Shown here piece by piece: positions 58,441 to 64,000 of a stretch of DNA of 64,000 nt. Below the pieces are notes generated by a model, which saw only the letters and a list, made by a program, of their open reading frames with translations, ran no database searches and was not told where the DNA came from. Both the position numbers and the translations under genes were made by a program. The stretch is from NCBI GenBank assembly GCA_012976225.1, contig JAAVVG010000011.1, forward strand, positions 124,001-188,000, in the 5' to 3' direction. Every line of letters begins with the position of its first letter. Position 1 is the first letter of the stretch. Origin of the DNA: Golubevia sp. BC0850 (lineage: Eukaryota > Basidiomycota > Exobasidiomycetes > Golubeviales > Golubeviaceae).

Positions 58441-60016
58441 ATGGCTCCTCATCCTCATCTAGCTTACCTCAATCCTGGTGAGTTCCCAGCCCCCAATACT
58501 CGACCCCTCGGGCCCTCACTGACCTGTTTCTCACCACTTGTCCTCAATCTTCTCCAGTCGTAGCTCACGATTTCGCAGATCCAGGAGTCTACTACGATGA
58601 GTACTCAAACGCGCACTACGCTTTCAGCACAAACGGGAATGGAAAGAACGTTCAATGTTCCTACTCGACCGATTTCTGTACCTGGCATCATCACGATCAA
58701 GACGTTCTTCCAGGTCCACTACCATCTTGGACTTCTGGAGCTCCTGGTTTCGTATGGGCTCCAGAGGTGATCGCTGCTCCTCAAGGTAGAGGTGGAGTGA
58801 GTCCCCGCTGTGGAAGGACGAAGAGGCTGGGAGGATTGGACTGACGCGGACTCCCTTTCTGATGATTCTCTCCTTCAGCATCTGATGTATCTAAGTTGTC
58901 AAGAGGGTCGCTTCAAGAAGCAGTGCATAGCTGTTGCTTACACACGAGGAGGTCCGCTTGGCCCGTATTCTTTCATCTCAGATGTGCCAATCATCAGCAG
59001 GGTGAGTAAGTCTGACGCCGACTTGACGGAAAACTTTCTCTAATCATCAGTTTTTCGATCTTCTGTTCGTCAGGGAGAGACTGGAGGTTCGCTTGATCCA
59101 CAACCGTTTCAAGATCCGATCTCTGGGAATCGATTCTTAGTCTTCAAAGTGAGTTGCACTCTCCTTCAGTGCCATTTACTTTTTCGCTGACCTTCTTCTA
59201 TAGTCTGATGTCGATCACATGTACACTAAAGGACCTCAACTCTGGATTTGCAAACTCTCAGAGGACGGATTAAGCCTCGATGGAGATATGTGCCCCATTC
59301 AAGCTCCCTCTCAAGATTATCAAGGAGATGTTATCGAAGCCCCTTACTTGACTTATCATTCGAAATCAAATAGCTACTGTCTCTTCTATTCCAGTGGAAA
59401 CTTTGCAACTAAGGGCGAGTCTCAAAACGCCGTTCTCGAGTCTCACCTTCTCCACTGACCTTACTTTTTCTCTTCCCTAGGATACGCCACCTCCTACGCT
59501 ATCTCTCGTTCCGGGATCTTTGGACCTTATCATCCATGTCCAGTTCCAATTCTCTCAACCGACACGCCTCGTTCAATCTTCGGACCTGGAGGAGCGTGCG
59601 TCGTGAAGGGAGTCGAAGGATACAACTTCATCGTCTTTCATGCTTTAGAAAGAGAAAATGGGCCTAGAAGGATGTGCGTTCATAGGATTGAATTCACTGA
59701 CGATGGAGTACCTGTGCTTCCTGGAAGACCAAATACCGGAAAGAGATTGAGAATGGGAGGTGAATATGAAGATGATTTGAAGCTCTTCGGTGGCGTCGTC
59801 GATGAAGCTCCGGTCCCACCATCTCCTGCTGCTTCTGGATCGAATCACCAAGGATCAAGTCATCATCATGGGGACGAGTTGAAGGCTCTGGCGGGTGGGC
59901 TTTTAGGAGGGAGCCTCATGTTTGGGAAGAAAAAGGAGAAGAAACACAAAAAGGACAAGAAGCACAAGAAGAATAAGTCCGATTCTTCTAGCTCATCCTC
60001 TTCTGATTCTGATTAG
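58441..60016 (+). CDS. GH43-type glycoside hydrolase without signal peptide, Lys/Ser-rich tail
   Basis: Exons 58441..58477, 58558..58796, 58879..59001, 59074..59148, 59204..59414 and 59481..60016; 406 residues. Family signs are AHDFADPGVYYD (general base, Asp20), APGFVWAPEVI, LDPQPFQDP (modulating Asp147), QGDVIEAPYLTYH (acid Glu203) and SYAISRSGIFGPY, all in five-bladed GH43/GH32-like order. Such enzymes usually cleave arabinosyl or xylosyl side chains outside the cell. Here the protein starts MAPHPHLAYLNP with no hydrophobic leader. It ends in a repeated lysine block (KKKEKKHKKDKKHKK) and a Ser run before DSD, a tail more typical of nuclear or nucleolar proteins. The intron at 59415..59480 has a GC donor, and the 55-nt intron at 59149..59203 is among the shortest here. 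Confidence 0.83.
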
Positions 60017-60246
60017 AATCCTGCGTGAGGGGAGAAGGTTCTTAGTCTGTAACTGTACAATACATGTGTTGGATTGCATGCCGTTCAGATCTCAGGTTGA
60101 ACATCGAAACAGTCTGATCGTTCACGATCAGTTCAAGTCATTTGCAGAGTGGCAGAAACAAAATTAATTCGAAACAAAGTGAAGGCATTCATTCATTATT
60201 ACAAAGGCTGGTAGAGGACAGGGGCGTTCTTGTTTTCTCTGAACAT

Positions 60247-61266
60247 TTAGAGTTGTTGCAAAAGGTTGTCAGCCTTAGTGACGGTGACAGATGGAGCTTC
60301 ATCCTCCTTTGAATCAGAGATGAGAGACATCGAGTCAGTCGAATGTTGCAAAAGGAAAGAGCGAAAGACCAAAGGAAATAGCAGAAAGAGTACTCACGAC
60401 GAAGATCTTCTCGACAACTCCATTGTTGACGATAGCGGCGTATCTGTTGCTACGCTTATTACCGAGAAGTCCAGAAGCATCGAAAAGTTGTCCAGAAGCA
60501 GTGGTGAAGGCAGCGGTGTCATCGGCCAAGAAGTGAATTTGGGAGTTGGAAGCTCCTAGCTTCTCCTTCCAAGCTTGCATAGTGAACAAGTCATTGACGG
60601 CAACGACGTAAATTCCCGTGATTCCTTTGGAGAGGAAAGCATCAGCCTGCTCGATACTGTAAGAGGAAGAGAGAAAGAGAGAGGGGGAAAGTGTCAGGGG
60701 AGAGAATGGGAGGGGGACTGCTGGGGCTTGAAATGACTTCTCATCCCCTACGCGTGGATCTCGCCACCTTTTGCACGACTATTCATTGATTTGAGGTCTC
60801 AATCGAGCTCTCAACAAAGCGAAGTCACAGAGCCCTGGTGACCCCACCTTTGTTCTTACTCCTTCCCAGCCAACCTCCACTCCCTTCGTCAATCCCTCAT
60901 TCTCCCCAACTTGTGTGTCGCACTCACTATCCTGGAACCTGAGAGGAGCAAGGTGGAGTGAATGCTCCGGGTAGGGAAACTACGACGATTTTACCTTTGA
61001 GTGAGAAATAATGACAAAGGAAGGAAGGAAGGTAAGTGAAGGTTCGCAGAAGAGTTTGGAATGTCATCAAACCTGACTGCCAGCTCCAGTGCAGTGAAAC
61101 GACTCTACCCATCTGGCTAAATCTGACTATCCTACTAACCTGGAATGGTAGCTAGATCGACGTCAGCCTTCTCAGGATTGGTCTCCTTCATTGGCTTTCC
61201 AGTTGGGAGCTTGACTCCAGCAGCTAGAGGCTTGATTCCTTTGATAGTGTCGACTAGTCCGGTCAT
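60247..61266 (-). CDS. Prx5/Ahp1-type peroxiredoxin
   Basis: Exons 61266..61140, 60994..60928, 60656..60398 and 60306..60247; 170 residues, the usual size. The peroxidatic motif is VVVSLPGAFTPPCSSQVPGY with Cys58; then ADAFLSKGITGIYVVAVND, MQAWKEKLGA and FTTASGQLFDASGLLGNKR. The enzyme reduces hydrogen peroxide and alkyl hydroperoxides, normally with a thioredoxin- or glutaredoxin-type partner, in the cytosol or peroxisome. Cys58 is the only cysteine in the whole protein, so the classical resolving cysteine is missing and a one-cysteine mechanism is expected. The C-terminus ADNLLQQL is not a standard PTS1. Intron 2 is comparatively long (271 nt). Confidence 0.93.
61017..61032. repeat. (AAGG)4 microsatellite in a peroxiredoxin intron
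   Basis: Four AAGG units read directly inside intron 1 of the peroxiredoxin gene. Confidence 0.7.
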
Positions 61267-61617
61267 TTTGAAGGTTGAATTGAGTTTTGTGAGTTTTGAA
61301 GTTTCGAGGGTGTGAAGGGATGGAGGATAGACCGCGAGAGGTATGATCTTTTTAAATAGCAGTGGAGCTGTGGCCGGCCTTTGGTTTCAATCTCCACACA
61401 TTCGAAGTGTTTGTGTTCAATTGTTCATACGAATGCAATTGCCTTTCCATCTTACCCTTGCTCTTAATATAACTTGCGGGGTCGTTCTAGAGGTCCCGCA
61501 GTAGGAAGAGCTCCGTTGCCACCTACATGAATTCCAACAGAAAGCTTGTTCAAAGGGAGAATGAAATCATTTCAGATGCTTATCAGGTGTACAGTACATG
61601 TCTATCGTCTATAAAAA
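61267..61617. other. Intergenic region upstream of the peroxiredoxin gene
   Basis: 351 nt with the peroxiredoxin promoter and the 3' UTR of the reductase, both minus strand. It includes a short perfect inverted repeat, TGCGGG at 61475..61480 and CCCGCA at 61495..61500. No other feature seen. Confidence 0.5.
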
Positions 61618-63526
61618 TCAATTCATAACAGGGTACCCAGCCTCGATAACCCCCTTTGCACCAAGTTCCTGAGCTTTCTTCATGTGTTCCCCAGCGACAG
61701 ACTGGAACTGCTTGACTTGAGGTTCATCAGAAGAGTCGAAAGGTTGAACTTCTCTTCCTACCTGTCTCATCTGAGTTCCAGAGATCATATTACTGGTTCC
61801 GAAGTCATTCTCATCCAGGACTGGTTCGATGGCAGCTGAGACTTCACCTGAGAGAAGCTTCTTTGGGAGATCGAACTCGACAGTGACTGGTCTTGCGAGA
61901 CCGATTCCGTGAGTAGATCCGGCTTGAATGGCAGAGGCCATGGCGGGGGCGGTACGAAATCCACCGGTAACCCAAATTTTGGCGGTAGGAGGGAGAGCTT
62001 TGACAATGATGTCCGAGAATTCCAAGAAAAAGGCCTCTCTTTTCTTAGTTGATTCACGTTTGTGACCAAAGGCGAGGCTGTAGGAGAATGAAGACAAGGA
62101 AGCAGAGATTAGTAGGAGCGAGAAGAGCAGACCAAATCGACGTTCCACCCTGGCCCCCCCCCTCTTTTCTTTTTCTCATCCCAGTAGTGCCGCAGTTACT
62201 CACGATTCATAAGTACCTCCAGACAGCTCGAAGAAAGTCATCCCTTCGTCAGCTAATCTCTGAATGACGTCCCTACACTCCTCGGGTTGGAAACCACCTT
62301 CTTGGAACTCCATAGAGTTGATCTTGATTCCGAGAACGAAACCTTTTGTAGCAGTTGGAATCCTCTTCTTGATTTCATCGACAATCTCGAAGATGATTCT
62401 AGAACGGTTCTCGAGGGAGCCTCCGTATTGATCGGTACGCTTGTTGGTCGATCTGAGGGAAGCGAAAGGGGGCGGGAGAAGGTCAGCAACAGAAGAAGTT
62501 GGCGACGAGCATCTTGCGCTCCTTTCTTCAACTCACGGAGCCAGAAATCTGAGAACATGAAAGAGAAGAGGTCAAGATAGGCAGGAGAAAGGTCAGGAAC
62601 AGAAGGAATTGGGCGACTAGAAGTTCGCACTCCCTTTGACAACCTCAGCACTCTCTCCCATACCTTTCCCATGCTTCGATAGACTCAACACTCCCTTCAA
62701 TAGACTCACTGAGAGAGGAGATAGCCGTGGCTCGAATGAAGCTGGATTCCGTCAGCTCCAGTCTTAAAAGCGTATTCAGCCGCGGAAGCGAACTCGTCTA
62801 CGACGTTCTTGATTCCTTCTAAGGTCAGAGGGGCTGGCTTCGCAAAAGAAAAGCCCATTCTATCGTCGAGCTTGACATCTGAAGCAGAGACTGGGTTTGG
62901 GTTGATTGGCTCGGCGACTTGTCTTCCAGCGTGAGAGAGTTGTACGATGTAGAGGGATCCGTTAGCTTTAGCCCCTGATGCCATCCTCTTGAAGGCGTCT
63001 AGACGCTCCGGCTCGTCACCATCCTTTGGAAAAGTTGGGTTTCCAGGAGCTTCGAGATCTGTTTGGTTGACCATCGTGTTCTAGGAAGGGGAATCGGGGT
63101 AGAGACAAGTTGGTTTAGCGGTCTAGTATTTGAGCAAACGCCGCGATGGCCTCAATCTTGCTATGGACTCGAGTACTCACACCTGAGAGAATGATTCCAA
63201 ATCTGATGAAGTGGGAAACCAAAGCAAGAAAAGAGGTGGTAAGTCCTCCTGCAGTAGCAGAAAGTGTTTGAACATTCTCTTGAAACTCACCCCCCACGAC
63301 CCCACTGTTCGTACACCTTGACGAGCTCCTCCGAAGGAATACCTCTCTTACTTGGATCTTTTTGGTCCCAACTACTCAAACGTTCGGTCATGGCTGCTTT
63401 GAGAAAGACATTTGGGGCCGATACGTTGCTTCCAAGGTCGATTGGCGTGTTAAGAAGTTTGAGTCCAGCAGCGTCGAGCTTCTCTGCGTCGTAACGTTTA
63501 ACACCTTGAGCTGAAGCGGATACCAT
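61618..63526 (-). CDS. Old Yellow Enzyme-type NADH:flavin oxidoreductase
   Basis: Exons 63526..63291, 63202..63181, 63080..62710, 62548..62537, 62452..62204 and 62077..61618; 449 residues. An FMN-binding TIM barrel is indicated by KAAMTERLSSWD, FGIILSGNTMVNQ, VQLSHAGRQ, GADGIQLHSSHGYLLSQFLA, PSTNKRTDQYGGSLENR, GIKINSMEF, FFELSGGTYE, WVTGGFR and GIGLARP. These enzymes reduce activated C=C bonds of enals, enones or nitro compounds with NAD(P)H. The join is notable for a 22-nt exon coding FGIILSG and a 12-nt exon coding FLA plus split codons; both are needed to rebuild conserved motifs, and splice sites and phases fit exactly. Substrate and physiological role are unknown. It lies next to a peroxiredoxin gene, in the same orientation. 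Confidence 0.9.
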
Positions 63527-63807
63527 GGTTGATGAACGATGAAGTTTTTAAAGCTTGAGTTAGAAGGAAGATGGGAAGAAGAAGAAATTGCCTGAACAAT
63601 TTTCTTATAAAGCTTTCTCGTTCGGTGTTAACATGACCTCCACCAACAATCTCCTTTCGATTGATCTGCATCCGTGATTCCTTCTGGAAGACACGGTTTC
63701 CGAGCCTTACAGTGACTTGGAAAAAACAACCAATAACAAGAAGGTCATAGGAGCTCTCGTTGAGGATGGAAGGAAAGAAACAGACAAAAGAAGAAAAGAA
63801 GCTCTTC
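63527..63807. other. Upstream region of the reductase gene
   Basis: Short gap between the reductase start and the stop of a possible partial gene at the right edge. Long minus-strand frames here look non-coding. Confidence 0.4.
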
Positions 63808-64000
63808 CTAGGAAATCGACTCTGCTGGGGGGACAGTCTCATCTCTGAGTATGACATCAACATGTTGAACCCTAATGAATGGTTGGGAGATGGTTTCATC
63901 GACTTTTGGTTCCAGGTCTGCAAGAGCAGCTTCGACGAGAGCGTAGATGATGATGAGAAGAGCTCCGTGAGCTTCTGGCCGCCTTCATTGGTAGAGATGC
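63808..64000 (-). CDS. Possible 3' end of a gene truncated by the window edge
   Basis: On the minus strand a frame ending with TAG at 63808..63810 reads HGALLIIIYALVEAALADLE, then PKVDETISQPFIRVQHVDVI and ends ETVPPAESIS. Its amphipathic, well-balanced composition looks coding. An upstream TGA in the same frame lies next to a plausible AG acceptor near 63985, so the visible part could be a last exon. Family not recognised; the call is tentative because only about 190 nt are visible. Confidence 0.35.

Noticed and set aside
60247-60306. Peroxisomal PTS1 on the peroxiredoxin
   Set aside because: The last three residues QQL do not match the SKL-type consensus or accepted variants such as AHL.
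63498-63923. 141-residue minus-strand frame upstream of the reductase
   Set aside because: It crosses the reductase start region with Phe/Ser-rich random composition; a different frame at 63808..64000 looks more coding-like.
1-64000. tRNA, rRNA, CRISPR, transposon or LTR elements
   Set aside because: I looked for T-arm-like GGTTCGAAT matches, terminal repeats, reverse transcriptase or transposase motifs and spaced direct repeats. The few GTTCGAAT matches lie in coding sequence, and no other signal was found by eye; a tRNAscan-SE or repeat-library search would be decisive.

Overview
The window is nuclear DNA of an intron-rich fungus. Almost every gene is broken by short GT-AG introns of about 55-450 nt, most beginning GTGAGT or GTAAGT. 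The gene set is fungal: Vts1, Skt5 with a CaaX end, Nur1, Skn7, Ssn3, Exo1, Rli1, Tfb2. Intron density, gene spacing and protein style suggest a basidiomycete, possibly Pucciniomycotina; that placement is inference. I saw no transposon, virus relic, rRNA or tRNA, and no sign of a secondary-metabolite cluster. Exon joins were made by hand and kept only where reading frames and family motifs agreed across the splice; I state where this fails.

Layout. 1-2.6 kb: 3' part of a low-complexity protein (+). 3.3-7.0 kb: EH-like adaptor with NPF motifs (-). 7.8-10.4 kb: VTS1 (-). 11.0-13.7 kb: four-finger C2H2 protein (-). 14.2-18.6 kb: an Elongator subunit Elp2 carrying a complete phosphopantetheine adenylyltransferase (PPAT) between its two WD40 halves (+). 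19.0-21.9 kb: SKT5 chitin-synthase activator (+). 22.2-25.8 kb: EXO1 (-). 26.1-28.3 kb: TFB2 (-). 28.5-30.7 kb: NUR1 (+). 31.1-35.2 kb: SKN7 (+), tail to tail with SSN3 (35.8-37.8 kb, -). 37.9-38.5 kb: small hypothetical (+). 38.8-42.0 kb: two tandem multipass membrane paralogues (+). 42.6-44.2 kb: unknown protein with a signal peptide (-). 44.7-46.1 kb: decaying F-box-like gene (+), then an intact F-box gene (46.5-47.6 kb, -). 48.4-51.6 kb: RLI1 (-). 52.6-56.3 kb: large Ser/Thr kinase (-). 57.0-58.1 kb: secreted GDSL esterase (-). 58.4-60.0 kb: GH43-type protein without signal peptide and with a lysine-rich tail (+). 60.2-61.3 kb: Prx5-type peroxiredoxin with one cysteine (-). 61.6-63.5 kb: Old Yellow Enzyme-type reductase with micro-exons (-). 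63.8-64 kb: possible 3' end of another gene (-).

Most genes are independent housekeeping or regulatory loci rather than one pathway. The outstanding object is the Elp2-PPAT chimera. Elongator's catalytic subunit Elp3 consumes acetyl-CoA, and PPAT makes the CoA precursor dephospho-CoA, so the fusion physically joins CoA synthesis to a CoA-using tRNA-modification machine. Secondary points of interest are the F-box-like gene with an in-frame stop and a non-GT donor, 12-nt and 22-nt exons in the reductase gene, two GC-AG introns, and the tandem membrane pair of unknown family.
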